The notes beneath the pieces were generated by a model that worked only from the letters and a program-made list of their open reading frames with translations, was not told where the DNA came from and did no database searches. The translations under genes were made by a program, and so were the position numbers. A stretch of DNA of 64,000 bases from Halarchaeum rubridurum (GTDB lineage Archaea > Halobacteriota > Halobacteria > Halobacteriales > Halobacteriaceae). Where the stretch lies: positions 434,001-498,000 of the forward strand of contig NZ_BMOO01000002.1 of assembly GCF_014647115.1 (NCBI RefSeq). Reading direction: 5' to 3'. This document shows positions 44,446 to 54,053 of this stretch, piece after piece. Each line of letters starts with the position of its first letter. Position 1 is the stretch's first letter.

Positions 44446-45383
44446 CAGAGACCGACCTCCGCGCTCGTGTACCGCAGTCCCAGCACCGTGAACAGGAAGG
44501 TGAAGAGGAAGTAGACGGTCGCCATCGCGCCCGCCACCTGGACGTTCCAGCCGTTCCCGAGTTCGCGCGATATCTGGAGCGTCCAGACGACGAGCGTCTG
44601 GATGACGATGAGCGTCCCGAAGATCGCCAGCCCCGTGCGGAACGTGAGGATGACGGCCCCGGTGATACCCGGACGAATCTGCGGCAGGGTCACGTAGCGG
44701 AAGGTCTCGAACGGCGTCGCGCCCAGCGATTGTGCGGCCTCCTCGGCGGCCTCATCGACCTCCGCGTACGTCCCGCGGAGGATGAGCGTCGCGCGCGGCA
44801 CCATCGAGTAGACGAACGCGACGAACAGGCCGGGCACGCTCACCGCGAACGCGACGTCGAGCGGACGGCTCCCGGTGAGCGCGGCGACGATGGCCGTGAC
44901 GAGGCCGTTGTTCCCGAAGAGCACGAGGATCATGAACGCGGCGACGATCCCGGGGAGGCTAATCGGGAAGGAGACGAGCGTCACGAGCAGGTCCTCGCCC
45001 GGGAGGTCGTACTTCTCCAGCGCGTGCGCGATGGGGACGGCGAGCGCGACCGAGACGACGGTCGTCCCGGCGGCGAGCCAGAGGGAGTTGAACGCGACCG
45101 ACCGGTAGTACGGGTCGCCGAACAGCGTCGCGTACGCCCCGAGGGAGACGCCGACCGACCGATACTGGTCGGTGGAGACGCTGATTCGCACGACCTCCGC
45201 GAGCGGGTAGAGCCCGGCGAGGAGCACCAGGGCGGCGAACGGCGCGCAGAGGGCCGCGATACGGCGGTACTCCCGATCCCGCTCGGTGACGGGGTCGGAG
45301 AGCGCGTCGAGAACGCCGGCGACGCCAGTGCGCCGGTCGCGTCCCGTCGAGGGAGCGTCCGTGCCGGCGTGTCCGTCCGCCAT
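44445..45383 (-). CDS. ABC importer permease 1 (PotB/PhnU-like)
   Basis: 312-aa permease with six spans and an EAA loop EEAAQSLGATPFETFRYVTL then PQIRPGITGAVIL. The first 40 residues are a charged cytoplasmic stretch (MADGHAGTDAPSTGRDRRTG). It lies 2 bp after the solute-binding protein gene and overlaps permease 2. With the next genes it forms one binding-protein-dependent importer. Confidence 0.9.
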   Translation of the reverse strand: MADGHAGTDAPSTGRDRRTGVAGVLDALSDPVTERDREYRRIAALCAPFAALVLLAGLYPLAEVVRISVSTDQYRSVGVSLGAYATLFGDPYYRSVAFNSLWLAAGTTVVSVALAVPIAHALEKYDLPGEDLLVTLVSFPISLPGIVAAFMILVLFGNNGLVTAIVAALTGSRPLDVAFAVSVPGLFVAFVYSMVPRATLILRGTYAEVDEAAEEAAQSLGATPFETFRYVTLPQIRPGITGAVILTFRTGLAIFGTLIVIQTLVVWTLQISRELGNGWNVQVAGAMATVYFLFTFLFTVLGLRYTSAEVGL

Positions 45384-45385
45384 TC

Positions 45386-46525
45386 TCAGATGTTCGCGCC
45401 GCGCGTGATCGCTTGGATGATCGACTCCTGTCGCTCGACGAGTTGTCCGTAGTCCACTTGGAACTCCGTGCGCTCGTACTCCGCGGGGTCGATGAACTCG
45501 TCGGGGAGTTCGAGCTCCGCGGAGCGGATCGGCCGGACGTACGCGTCGAGGAACTGCCGCTGGCCCTCGAGCGAGAGCACGTAGTCCATGAAGAGCTTCG
45601 CCGCACCGGGGTTCGGGGCGTCCTTCAGGAGCGCGTAGCCGTAGGGCATGTTGAGCGCGCCCTCGTTTCCGTTCTCGCCGCCGAGCAGGGCGACGCCGAC
45701 GTTCTCCTCGGGGACCTCCGTGTTATTGTACTTCAGGTCGAGTCCGGAGTAGTCGTAGCGGAGGAACGTCGCGTACTCGCCGCGCGAGAACTGCGCGAGG
45801 AAGTTGTCGGTGAACTCCGCGCCGCCCTCTTGAATCCGGGTGTAGTAGTCGATGACCGGCTGGAGGTCGTCCATCGTCCCGCCGCGGGCGTTGTTGATCG
45901 AGAGCGCCGTCGCCAGTCCGACGGCGGCCTGTGGGGTCTGGAGCGCGAGGTCCTGCATGATCTCGGGCTGCAACAGGTCCTCCCACGTCGTCGGTTCCTC
46001 GAGGCCGCGCTCCTCGTAGATGTCTTTGCGATACGTGACGGCCGTCGTCACCCGTCGCGTCGCGGTCACGTGACCGTCGTCCGTCTTCAGCGACTCGGGG
46101 ACCGTATCCCAGCCGTTCGGCTTGTACGCCCGCGTGAAGCCGTCGTTGTGGGCGACGATGCCGTACGTGTACCCGCCGTTGTAGCCCGAGTGCGTCATGT
46201 CGTTCGCGTGCGAACGCATGTGCTGGAGGGCTTCCCCCGACGAGCGGTCGTCGTCGTGCACCGCGACGCCGTACGCGTCCTCGAAGGACTGCATCAGCGA
46301 CGGCCAGTTCATCCACCCCGACTGCACGCAGTAGAAGTACAGCATGTCCGGGAAGGCGGACGCCTCGACCGTCGTCCGGGAGTCACCGTAGCCGATGTCG
46401 TACGTCTCCGCACTCCCTGTCCCGGTCGTCGTCTGTTCGGTGGAGGACCCCGTGTTACAACCCGCGAGACTCGTCAGGGCGGCAGCGGAAGCAGTCCCGA
46501 TGAACTTCCGTCGTGTTGATACCAT
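45386..46525 (-). CDS. Extracellular solute-binding lipoprotein of the importer
   Basis: 379-aa substrate-binding protein. The N-terminus has a Tat signal (STRRKFIGTASAAALTSLAG) ending in the lipobox LAGC, so it is exported folded and lipid-anchored outside. The mature part is of the type I/II bacterial extracellular solute-binding class (DLLQPEIMQDLALQTPQAAV, MPYGYALLKDAPNPGAAKLF, YVLSLEGQRQFLDAYVRPIR), nearest to spermidine/iron/phosphonate binders. It is the first gene of the operon with two permeases, ATPase and GDPD. ATG 46525 is chosen over a GTG one codon upstream. Substrate unknown; an organophosphate is suggested only by the GDPD neighbour. Confidence 0.9.
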   Translation of the reverse strand: MVSTRRKFIGTASAAALTSLAGCNTGSSTEQTTTGTGSAETYDIGYGDSRTTVEASAFPDMLYFYCVQSGWMNWPSLMQSFEDAYGVAVHDDDRSSGEALQHMRSHANDMTHSGYNGGYTYGIVAHNDGFTRAYKPNGWDTVPESLKTDDGHVTATRRVTTAVTYRKDIYEERGLEEPTTWEDLLQPEIMQDLALQTPQAAVGLATALSINNARGGTMDDLQPVIDYYTRIQEGGAEFTDNFLAQFSRGEYATFLRYDYSGLDLKYNNTEVPEENVGVALLGGENGNEGALNMPYGYALLKDAPNPGAAKLFMDYVLSLEGQRQFLDAYVRPIRSAELELPDEFIDPAEYERTEFQVDYGQLVERQESIIQAITRGANI

Positions 46526-46797
46526 CACGTGGATGGGGCGTATTTCCGAAGAAAGCGGTTGCTATGAGCGGATTATACCACATCGGATACCTATAGAGAC
46601 GTCCCCCTCCTCCGCGGTTCGGTGCGAGCGCTATCGGAACGCGCGCGGGGACTCGCGGAGTCGCCACGAGTCGGCGGTCGGGTCGAGGCGGTGCGGTTCG
46701 GCACCGCGTTCGGCGGGGATACCGGCGTGGTAGAGCATCGCCGTGCGTTGGAAGACGGTGGGCGAGTGGCTGACCCGGACTGTGTGGGGGCCCGGAA

Positions 46798-47502
46798 TCA
46801 GGCCTCGGTGTAGTCGGGCCGCTCGGCGTACTCGATCGGGTCGTGGACGTCGATGTTCTGGAAGGCTTGGAGGCGGAACGCGCAGGCGTCACAGGTCCCG
46901 CAGGCGGGTTCGTCGTCGCGGTAGCAACTCCACGTGAGGTCGTAGGGGACGTCGAGGCCGGTGCCCTTCTGGGCGATGTCGGTCTTGGACCACTCGGTGA
47001 ACGGCGCCTCGATGCCGATTCGGGTGTCGTCCTTGGTGCCGACGTCGACGACCTGCTGAAAGGCGTCGAAGAACTCGGGGCGGCAGTCGGGGTAGCCGGA
47101 GAAGTCCTCGGAGTGTGCGCCCATGAAGACGGCGTCGCAGTCGTTCGCCTCCGCGTAGGAGGTCGCCATCGCGAGGAGGTTCGCGTTTCGGAACGGGACG
47201 TACGACGTGGGGATTTCGTCGCTTTCGAGGTCGGCGTCCTCGACGGCCATCTCCTCGTCGGTGAGCGAGGAGCCACCGACCTTCGAGAGGTGGTCGGTAG
47301 TGAGGTGGAGGAAGTCCGCGGCGTCGAAGTGCTCGGCTTGCGCCGTCGCGCATTCGTATTCTTTGTCCTCGGTGCGCTGGCCGTAGGAGGTGTGGAGCAT
47401 GTAGAGGTCGTAGCCACGCTCCTGCGCGACGGCGGCGGCCGTCGCGGAGTCCATCCCGCCGGACGCGAGCACGACGGCGCGCTTCTCGGTCGCGTCGCTC
47501 AT
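46798..47502 (-). CDS. queC: 7-cyano-7-deazaguanine (preQ0) synthase
   Basis: 234-aa ATP-dependent enzyme that converts 7-carboxy-7-deazaguanine to preQ0, the precursor of archaeosine in archaeal tRNA. The PP-loop VVLASGGMDSATAAAVAQER lies at the N-terminus (about residues 10-29); zinc cysteines are in CYRDDEPACGTCDACAFRLQ near the C-terminus. The start at 47502 (MSDATEKRAVVLASGG) follows the queE gene by 113 bp on the same strand; a long open frame upstream is spurious. queD, queE and queC are in pathway order here. Confidence 0.95.
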   Translation of the reverse strand: MSDATEKRAVVLASGGMDSATAAAVAQERGYDLYMLHTSYGQRTEDKEYECATAQAEHFDAADFLHLTTDHLSKVGGSSLTDEEMAVEDADLESDEIPTSYVPFRNANLLAMATSYAEANDCDAVFMGAHSEDFSGYPDCRPEFFDAFQQVVDVGTKDDTRIGIEAPFTEWSKTDIAQKGTGLDVPYDLTWSCYRDDEPACGTCDACAFRLQAFQNIDVHDPIEYAERPDYTEA

Positions 47503-47615
47503 CGCTGGCCCTCCACCGCGACGGTGAACGGGTGTCGGCCGGTGTCGACCGCGGGGTGTTCGAGCGACGAGTCGAGACGGGTCGTCGGGTCGTGAGAATC
47601 GTGTCGTGTCATAGA

Positions 47616-48395
47616 TCAGGTTCCGGGGGCGTCGTTCCAGAGGTCGACGTGCAGGCGGGGCGTGTAGCGATAGCCGTACTCGATGGCGAGGTCGGCGACC
47701 CTGTTCCGCGAGCCGTCCAACTGCTCGCGCGTCGTCCCCTCGGGCATCAGGAGGACGTCCGAATCCGCGACGGTCGTCGCGGCGGCGTTCCGAACGCGTT
47801 CGAGAAGGTCCTCGATCTCCGGGAGGTCGTCCTCGCCGGTGACGACGAACTTCAACTGGGAGTCGTAGGTGTCGACGAGGTCCGCGAGGGCGTCGATGTC
47901 GATACGGCGCTCCTCGTGGCGTTCGGCCCACTCGCCGTCACCCTTCGGGTCCTTCTCGGGAGTGGGCGTGCTGGAGGCGAGTTTCGGACTGATAGAGGCG
48001 AGGTCGATTGGAGCGTCGCGATAGATGGTGCCGTTCGTCTCGACGGTCGTGTGGTACCCCAACCCGTCGAGGCGTTCGAGGAGGGCGACGGACTGCTCGT
48101 GGATGAGCGGTTCACCACCCGTGAGGACGACGTGGTCGGCCTCCCCGTGAGACTCGATGTCCGCGACGATGTCGTCGAGGGTCATCGCGCCGTGCGTCGG
48201 TTCCCACGACGTGTGGTAGGAATCACAGAACCAACACCGGAGGTTACACCCAGAGGTGCGCACGAAGACGCTCGGCACGCCGGCGAGTGTCCCCTCCCCC
48301 TGCAGCGAGTAGAATACCTCGTTGATGGGGAGCGTCGCCGCGTCGTCGGCGTCCGCGGTCGGCGACGCCGCGTCGGCGCTCGCGTTGACGGGCAT
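47616..48395 (-). CDS. queE: 7-carboxy-7-deazaguanine synthase (radical SAM)
   Basis: 259-aa radical SAM enzyme acting between QueD and QueC in preQ0 synthesis. The cluster-binding segment is SGCNLRCWFCDSYHTSW, preceded by NEVFYSLQGEGTLAGVPSVF; LTGGEPLIHEQ and TVETNGTIY are further family blocks. About 25 acidic residues precede the core. Its ATG overlaps the queD stop (48393-48397), so the two are coupled. Next downstream is queC. Confidence 0.95.
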   Translation of the reverse strand: MPVNASADAASPTADADDAATLPINEVFYSLQGEGTLAGVPSVFVRTSGCNLRCWFCDSYHTSWEPTHGAMTLDDIVADIESHGEADHVVLTGGEPLIHEQSVALLERLDGLGYHTTVETNGTIYRDAPIDLASISPKLASSTPTPEKDPKGDGEWAERHEERRIDIDALADLVDTYDSQLKFVVTGEDDLPEIEDLLERVRNAAATTVADSDVLLMPEGTTREQLDGSRNRVADLAIEYGYRYTPRLHVDLWNDAPGT

Positions 48396-48847
48396 CAGTA
48401 CCTCCCCGCGCAGAGCTCGGCCGTCTCGCGGACGGAGACGGAGACGTCGGAGATACGGTCCGGAAGTACGTCCTGGAGTTTCTCTTCGAGGAGGACCCCC
48501 ATCACCTCAGCCGTCGGGGGGTGGTCGAGGACGACGAGGCCATCGGAGTCGCCGCTTTCCTCGAACGCCTCGACGAGCGGGTCGCCCGCCTCGACGAGGA
48601 AGCGATGGTCCCACTCGTCGATGACGCCCGTGACGTCGCCCTTGTCGACGACCCACCCGTCCGCCGAGAGCGTGCCGGTCACTTCGACCGAAATCTCGTA
48701 GTTGTGGCCGTGTGGACGGCTGCACTTCCCGTCGTGGTGGCGGAGGCGATGGCCCGTGCTGATGCGTATCGGCCGGTCGCCGCCGATCTCCAGCGTTCGT
48801 TCTCCCGCGTCGGCGAGTGGTGACGTGGGCTGCTGTTCCAGAGACAC
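48395..48847 (-). CDS. queD: 6-carboxy-5,6,7,8-tetrahydropterin synthase
   Basis: 150-aa tunnelling-fold enzyme making carboxytetrahydropterin from dihydroneopterin triphosphate, first committed step to preQ0. Zinc histidines are in STGHRLRHHDGKCSRPHGHN (which also carries the catalytic cysteine), followed by WDHRFLVEAGDPLVEAFE and VVLDHPPTAEVM. The GTG at 48847 is chosen because a TATA-like stretch (48871-48880) is about 25-30 nt upstream, consistent with a leaderless transcript; an in-frame start at 49066 lies upstream of that promoter. Confidence 0.9.
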   Translation of the reverse strand: MSLEQQPTSPLADAGERTLEIGGDRPIRISTGHRLRHHDGKCSRPHGHNYEISVEVTGTLSADGWVVDKGDVTGVIDEWDHRFLVEAGDPLVEAFEESGDSDGLVVLDHPPTAEVMGVLLEEKLQDVLPDRISDVSVSVRETAELCAGRY

Positions 48848-48870
48848 GACACTGTGTTCTTCGAGGACGG

Positions 48871-48880
48871 TTATAGTATT
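48871..48880 (-). promoter_or_regulatory. TATA-like promoter of queD-queE-queC
   Basis: AATACTATAA on the minus strand, with a CGAAAC BRE-like element further upstream (near 48893-48898), about 25 nt before the queD GTG. Confidence 0.5.
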
Positions 48881-48898
48881 ATCGCTGGAGTTTCGAGC

Positions 48899-49546
48899 GA
48901 ATACTAGAGTAGTATCTATTAGGAATCTGTCCGGAGAGGCGGCTCGGCGGTGAAATACGCCCGATGCCGTCGGTCTCGAACGTTCCGACGAGACGGGGGA
49001 CGTCCCCACGGTGTCGCCGTTCGGCGGAGGTGGCGCGGCGGTCGGCAAGCTAGCTGACCCGCCCAACGGCCCTGAAGACGTGTTTGTAAACCATTATAGA
49101 AGAGAAGCTATCGACTAACAGGAATGAATATAGTGTTGTGCTCGTCTATTTTCTTCAGATGTCAATAGAGCAGATAGAAAATGCTGAGTGCAGCCGCTTC
49201 GTTTCCGGGGGAATTGAGACGATTCACGACGGTACGGGACGCCTCGTGTCGCGTCCGTCAACTGCCACCCGTGTATCATCGGGCATATCGACTCGAAGCC
49301 GCGACATCGGGCGGGACGAGAGGCGAACCGGCGTCACCGTCGGCCAGTCAACCAAGAGAAGAGGAGGCGTCGGTCTTTCGCGGTCCTCGACAATAATTAT
49401 AATTTCTACACAGTATATTTGAATCTGATAATTGTGCGTCCGGGAAGTCGGACACCGACAACCGACGCGTGACGCCGATGACCGGATCGGCGAGCGGAGC
49501 GGAGTTGGAGACGGACCGGCGGATGGTGGTCGCGGCGACCCCGAAC
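48899..49546. other. Gene-poor, partly AT-rich intergenic region
   Basis: About 650 bp between the queD promoter and the IclR promoter. AT-rich islands (around 49080-49160 and 49395-49430) contrast with the genome composition. One frame of 94 codons (49138-49422, plus) can be read but has no haloarchaeal protein character or promoter spacing. I see no RNA gene or mobile element. Confidence 0.5.
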
Positions 49547-49553
49547 GTTATAG
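49547..49553 (+). promoter_or_regulatory. TATA-like promoter of the first IclR gene
   Basis: GTTATAG lies 23-29 nt before the ATG at 49576, fitting a leaderless transcript. Confidence 0.5.
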
Positions 49554-49575
49554 TCGTCGACAAGAGAGTGAGGGT

Positions 49576-50370
49576 ATGTCACAAGGAACGGGGTCGTTGA
49601 AGACCGTCGAACGGGCGTTCGACGTCGTGGACGTGCTTGGGCGGCTGGGCAGCGCGGGACCAGCGGCGGTCGCCGACGAACTCGACGTGACGCGGAGCAC
49701 CGCACACGACTATTTGGTGTCGCTCGCCGAGGCCGGATACGTCTCCCGCGAGGACGGCACGTACCGGCTCGGATACCGGTTCCTCCAGCGCGGGAGTCGA
49801 GTGAAGTACGGTGAACAGTTCTTTCGGGCTTCGCGCGCCCCGCTGGCCGATCTAGCGTCCGAAACCGGGGAGATCGCGCAGATCGGCGTGGAAGAGGCCG
49901 GGGAGTGGGTTCTAGTCCACGCCGAGCACGAGCGGCGGCTGGCGTGTATGGGCCCGTATCCGGGGATGCGGACGCCGCTGCACACGCACGCCGGCGGGAA
50001 AGTACTCCTCGCGTCGCTACCCGAGGCGCGTCGTGATCGGTTACTCGCCGATCCGCTCGCCTGCCGGACCGAGCAGACGACCACGGACGCCGGAGCGCTT
50101 CGTCGGGAGCTCGAACGGATCGCGGAGGACGGTTATGCCACGGATGCGGACGAGCAGTCGGTCGGTATCGGGTTCGTGGCGTGCCCGGTGACGTTCGACG
50201 GGACGGTGCTCGGGAGCGTGTCCGTCGCGTGTCCGTCCGGTCGGCTCAAACGGCCCGGCTACTGCGGCGAGCTCGAAGGGCAGTTGAACGCCATCGCGGA
50301 CGAGATCAGCATCAACTACCGCGAGCTACAACACCGTGAGATGTCGCGTGACCCGTACCAGTTCGAGTAA
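49576..50370 (+). CDS. IclR-family transcriptional regulator 1
   Basis: 264-aa regulator. The winged helix covers about residues 8-70 (LKTVERAFDVVDVLGRLGSA, VADELDVTRSTAHDYLVSLA) and the C-terminal effector domain follows (LADLASETGEIAQIGVEEAG, GKVLLASLPEARRDRLLADP, DEQSVGIGFVACPV). The start at 49576 is supported by the TATA-like box 23-29 nt upstream; an in-frame start 48 codons earlier is rejected. IclR proteins mostly control aromatic or carbon-source catabolism, and this one opens a region with a CoA-ligase, amidohydrolases and transporters and a second IclR gene at 57868. Confidence 0.92.
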   Translation: MSQGTGSLKTVERAFDVVDVLGRLGSAGPAAVADELDVTRSTAHDYLVSLAEAGYVSREDGTYRLGYRFLQRGSRVKYGEQFFRASRAPLADLASETGEIAQIGVEEAGEWVLVHAEHERRLACMGPYPGMRTPLHTHAGGKVLLASLPEARRDRLLADPLACRTEQTTTDAGALRRELERIAEDGYATDADEQSVGIGFVACPVTFDGTVLGSVSVACPSGRLKRPGYCGELEGQLNAIADEISINYRELQHREMSRDPYQFE

Positions 50371-50540
50371 CCGCGTGTCGGGTATCGCTCGGCGTCCGAT
50401 ATATACTGACGGTCCCAGTACTTCGCGCGACGCCGTAGCTCTGAGTCGAGGCGGCGTCCGTTACACCAATACGCGCGTAAAGGGACCGGCTCGGAACGAG
50501 TGGTGTCCGTCAGAAATACTCGGACGGATGCGCTGGGGCG

Positions 50541-52091
50541 TTAGTCGGAGTGGTCGAGCCGCTCGGCGGTCCCCTGTCGGTCGAGTTTCTGACTCGGCGT
50601 CTTCGGAATCTCGAAGTCGACGAAACGGTACTCTCGGGGGCGTTCGAACCGGGCGATCTCGTCGCTTTCGAGACACGCCTCGTCGAGGTCCGCGGCCGTA
50701 ACCGTCGGGTCGCTCCGGCGAACGACCGCCGTGACCTTCTGGCCGTACTCGTCGTCGTCGAGACCGACGACGGCAGCCTCCTCGACACCCGGGTGGTCGT
50801 TGAGCACGCCCTCGATGGGGCTCGGGAACACCTTCACGCCCTTCGACTTGATCATGAAGTCCTTGCGGCCTTCGAGATAGAGATAGCCGTCCTCGTCCTT
50901 GTAGCCGAGGTCGCCGGAGTACCACCACCCGTCGGTGAACTCCTCATCGAGGACCTCGCTCCGTTGCCACGCCCAGACGGGGCGGTCGGGCGCGTGCACG
51001 ATGACCTCGCCCACGTCGCCGACCGGGACCGTCGCGTCGGGCGCCCCCCCTTCCTCGACGACGCGAACCCGCGTGCCACCGGAGGGCTTGCCGACGCTTC
51101 CGAGGCGGTCCTCGGTGAACTCCTCGTTCTCCAGCATCGAGACGTCCACTTCCGTCGACGCGTACGCGTTCACGACGCTCTCGCAGACGGTCGAGCGGAT
51201 TCGCCTGAGCGTCTCGGGCTCGACCTTCTCGCCGAGGCAGAGCACGGTTTCGAGCGTGTCGACGTCGTAGGCGTCGACGTCCGTGTTTAGCACTTCGCGC
51301 CACATCGTCGGCACCATGGAGGCGTGCGTCACCCCGTGGCGTTCGACGGCGGCGAGCCACCGCTCCGGCCCCCAGTCGGTGAGGAGGACGAGCGAACTGC
51401 CGGCGAGAAGCGTCGCGACGACGCACTTGTACCACCCGCCGAGTGACGGCATCGTCTGGCTCATTCGCGTCTTCGAGCGGTTCGTGATGACGCTCGGGTC
51501 GCGGGCCTTCATGCGGAGGTTCCGGTACGTGTGACACCATCCCTTCGGGTCGCCGGTCGTCCCCGAGGTCCAGATGACCGCACCGATGTCGTCCTCGTCC
51601 AGATAGGTGTCCGGCCGAACGTCGTCCGTCGCGGCGACAAAGTCGTCCACCGAGCGCCCGTGTTCGCGCGCCGCGTCGCCGAGGACGACGATTTCGGGCT
51701 CGGCCGTCAGTCCGTCGACGACTCGCTCATCAACGAACGCCGCGTACGTCTCGCTGACGACGAGTATCGAGGGGTCGAAGTGGTCGATGGTGTAGCGGAC
51801 CGTCTCCGGGGAGGATTGGGTGTGAACGAACGAGGTGATGGCCCCGGCCTTCACCGCGCCGTTCCACGCAGTGACGGTGTCGACGCCGGTGTCACAGAGG
51901 AAGGCCACGCGGTCGCGGTGGCAGAGCCGGTCGGCGAAGGACGCGGCGAGGTCGGTGCTTCGCGCCTCGAACTCCCGCCACGTGAGCGCCGTTCCGGTGT
52001 CGTCGGCGAACGCGAGCCCCCCGGGGTGGTTCTCGGCCTGAATCGTCGAGAGCTCCCCGAGACTCGGTTGTCGGGTGCCGTCTCCCGTCAT
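50541..52091 (-). CDS. AMP-dependent acyl/aryl-CoA synthetase
   Basis: 516-aa ANL-superfamily enzyme that adenylates a carboxylic acid and transfers it to CoA. The phosphate-binding loop is VIWTSGTTGDPKGW, followed by TEVDVS (aromatic-box region), YSGDLGYKDEDGYLYLEGRK (A7/A8 motifs) and the C-terminal SQKLDRQGTAERL, where K is the expected adenylation lysine (PSQKLDR). The overall form is close to benzoate/cyclohexanecarboxylate CoA ligases and medium-chain synthetases; the substrate is not decided. Its convergent neighbour is the IclR gene, which may regulate it. Confidence 0.9.
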   Translation of the reverse strand: MTGDGTRQPSLGELSTIQAENHPGGLAFADDTGTALTWREFEARSTDLAASFADRLCHRDRVAFLCDTGVDTVTAWNGAVKAGAITSFVHTQSSPETVRYTIDHFDPSILVVSETYAAFVDERVVDGLTAEPEIVVLGDAAREHGRSVDDFVAATDDVRPDTYLDEDDIGAVIWTSGTTGDPKGWCHTYRNLRMKARDPSVITNRSKTRMSQTMPSLGGWYKCVVATLLAGSSLVLLTDWGPERWLAAVERHGVTHASMVPTMWREVLNTDVDAYDVDTLETVLCLGEKVEPETLRRIRSTVCESVVNAYASTEVDVSMLENEEFTEDRLGSVGKPSGGTRVRVVEEGGAPDATVPVGDVGEVIVHAPDRPVWAWQRSEVLDEEFTDGWWYSGDLGYKDEDGYLYLEGRKDFMIKSKGVKVFPSPIEGVLNDHPGVEEAAVVGLDDDEYGQKVTAVVRRSDPTVTAADLDEACLESDEIARFERPREYRFVDFEIPKTPSQKLDRQGTAERLDHSD

Positions 52092-52255
52092 CGGTTATTG
52101 CCCCACCGGTGCGCTGTCAGGAGCCGAACGGCACTCTTTGAGAAGTAATCGCATGATCGTGTGAACACGACTTCACCAGTGGCGACTATAAGCTTTGGGC
52201 AGGTGAAAGGGAAAGGAACCACCGAGCGATGACGCCCCCGCGGCGCCGCGGGGCG

Positions 52256-54001
52256 TCACCAGCGAAAGAGGTTGAAGCGTTTGTACTTCGTGGCGTGAAG
52301 CAACAGCACGACGACGATGAACAGGAGAGTAATCGAGACGCCGAAGGCGTACGTCTCCGCGTGTGTCGTGGCCTGGTTCGAGATACGATAGAGGACGGAG
52401 GAGATCATGGGCGTGTCCGGGCTCCGGAGCATCATCACGATGGGCATCTCCATGGCGATGAAACTGAACGAGAGGATCCAGGAAATCCGCGTGAGGTCGA
52501 ATATCACCGGCACGAGGAGGCTGTATATCGACCGAATCGTGCTCGCACCCGAGACGGCACCGGCTTCGAGGAGCGACGTGTCGACCTGGAGCACCGCCGT
52601 CTCCATCGTCCGGACGTTCGAGGGGATGTACTTGATGTAGAAGGCGACGAGAAAGATAGCTATCGTACCGTAGATCGGGACGAAGTCGAGGAACTTGAGG
52701 TACATGACCATCATGGCGAGCGCCAGCGACACCGCGGGGATGCCGATGGGGAAGAACGCCAAGTAGTCGATGACCTTCCGGTACTCGATGCTGGACTTGT
52801 TGACCACCCACGCGATGACGATGCCGGTCCCCGTGAGGAGGAACGCCGCGATGAAGGCCACGAGGAAGCTGTTGGCGGCCGCGTCGATCAGCTCCGCGTC
52901 GCCGATCATCGCCGTGTACCCCTCGAAGGTGATCGAGGAGATAATTTGCTCGGCGGACATGACGTGCGGGGGCATGTAGTAAGGAAGCAGGGAGTTGTAC
53001 ACCATGAACAGGCCCGGGACGATCACGGTCACGAAGATGAACAGGCCGGTGAGCGCCGAGTAGACGTATCGCCAGCGGCCGACGTCGACGCTGTCGGCGA
53101 CGAACCCCTCACCGGAGACGGTGACGTACTGGTTCGTCTTCCCGAGCATCCGCTTGTAGAGGTAGAGGAGCGGGATGGCGACGCCGACGAGGAAGACCGC
53201 CTGCACCATGGCGACGCCGTAGTCTATCGGGGGGACGTTCGTGCTCTGGTAGACCTTGATGGCGAGGACGGGAATCTCCGCGGGGAGGCCGATGATGAGC
53301 GGCACGCGAAACGACTCCAGCGTGATGAGGAAGGTGAAGACGAACACCACCGACAGCCCGGGGAGGAGCAGCGGCCCGGTGACGTAGCGGAGCGTCTGCA
53401 ACAGTCCCGCACCGGAGAGCCGACTCGCGTCCTCCAGGGTCCGGTCGATGCTGCCGAAGAGGGGGATGAGGAGGATCATCCCGATGGGGAGCATCCGGAT
53501 CGACTGGACGACGATCATCCCGACCATCGAGTAGATGTGGAAGGTCTCGAAACCCAGGAGCGCGGGGTACAGCCCGTTGTCACCGAGGAGTCGAATCCAG
53601 ACGGTCTCGATGACGACCGGCGGGTAGAAGAAGACGAGGAAGATCGAGAAGTAGTAGACGCGCCGAAGCGGGGCGTTGGTCCGCGCGATCACCCACGCGA
53701 CGCACCCCGCGAGGAACGTCGTGAGCGTGGCCGCCCCGACAGTGAAGACGAAGGTGTTGACGATGACTGGGCCGCTGTTCGTCACGAAGAGTCGCCAGTT
53801 GCGGAGGGTCAGGTCCGCCCAGAGGTTCGTCCCGTTCGCCCGGAAGCTGGAGAGGACGATGACGACGAAGGGGACGACGTTCAACAGGAAGAGCCCGACG
53901 ACGAGCGCGGCACCGAGCCAGCGGTTCCGGTTCGCGCTGTATCGGCGCTGTACTCGGTTCCACCCGCGGACGAGTGGGTTGGGTGATGACTCGTTACTCA
54001 T
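52256..54001 (-). CDS. Fused two-domain ABC importer permease (FbpB/ThiP-like)
   Basis: 581-aa permease holding two BPD-type domains in one chain, about 12 membrane spans, as in iron(III) FbpB. EAA-loop regions are LEDASRLSGAGLLQTLRYVT in the first half and LEAGAVSGASTIRSIYSLLV in the second. The start at 54001 (MSNESSPNPLVRGWNRVQRR) follows the binding-protein gene by 52 bp; the frame upstream of it is spurious. It forms an importer with the binding protein (54054-55160) and the divergent ATPase gene (55278-56420). Confidence 0.92.
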   Translation of the reverse strand: MSNESSPNPLVRGWNRVQRRYSANRNRWLGAALVVGLFLLNVVPFVVIVLSSFRANGTNLWADLTLRNWRLFVTNSGPVIVNTFVFTVGAATLTTFLAGCVAWVIARTNAPLRRVYYFSIFLVFFYPPVVIETVWIRLLGDNGLYPALLGFETFHIYSMVGMIVVQSIRMLPIGMILLIPLFGSIDRTLEDASRLSGAGLLQTLRYVTGPLLLPGLSVVFVFTFLITLESFRVPLIIGLPAEIPVLAIKVYQSTNVPPIDYGVAMVQAVFLVGVAIPLLYLYKRMLGKTNQYVTVSGEGFVADSVDVGRWRYVYSALTGLFIFVTVIVPGLFMVYNSLLPYYMPPHVMSAEQIISSITFEGYTAMIGDAELIDAAANSFLVAFIAAFLLTGTGIVIAWVVNKSSIEYRKVIDYLAFFPIGIPAVSLALAMMVMYLKFLDFVPIYGTIAIFLVAFYIKYIPSNVRTMETAVLQVDTSLLEAGAVSGASTIRSIYSLLVPVIFDLTRISWILSFSFIAMEMPIVMMLRSPDTPMISSVLYRISNQATTHAETYAFGVSITLLFIVVVLLLHATKYKRFNLFRW

Positions 54002-54053
54002 GGGGTGCGTTCGGACCGCGACGACCGGTGACGGTTCGTGGCTGCACGCTGTT

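Noticed and set aside
49138-49422. 94-codon open frame before IclR 1
   Set aside because: No promoter, no acidic haloarchaeal character and no family; lies in an AT-rich intergenic region.
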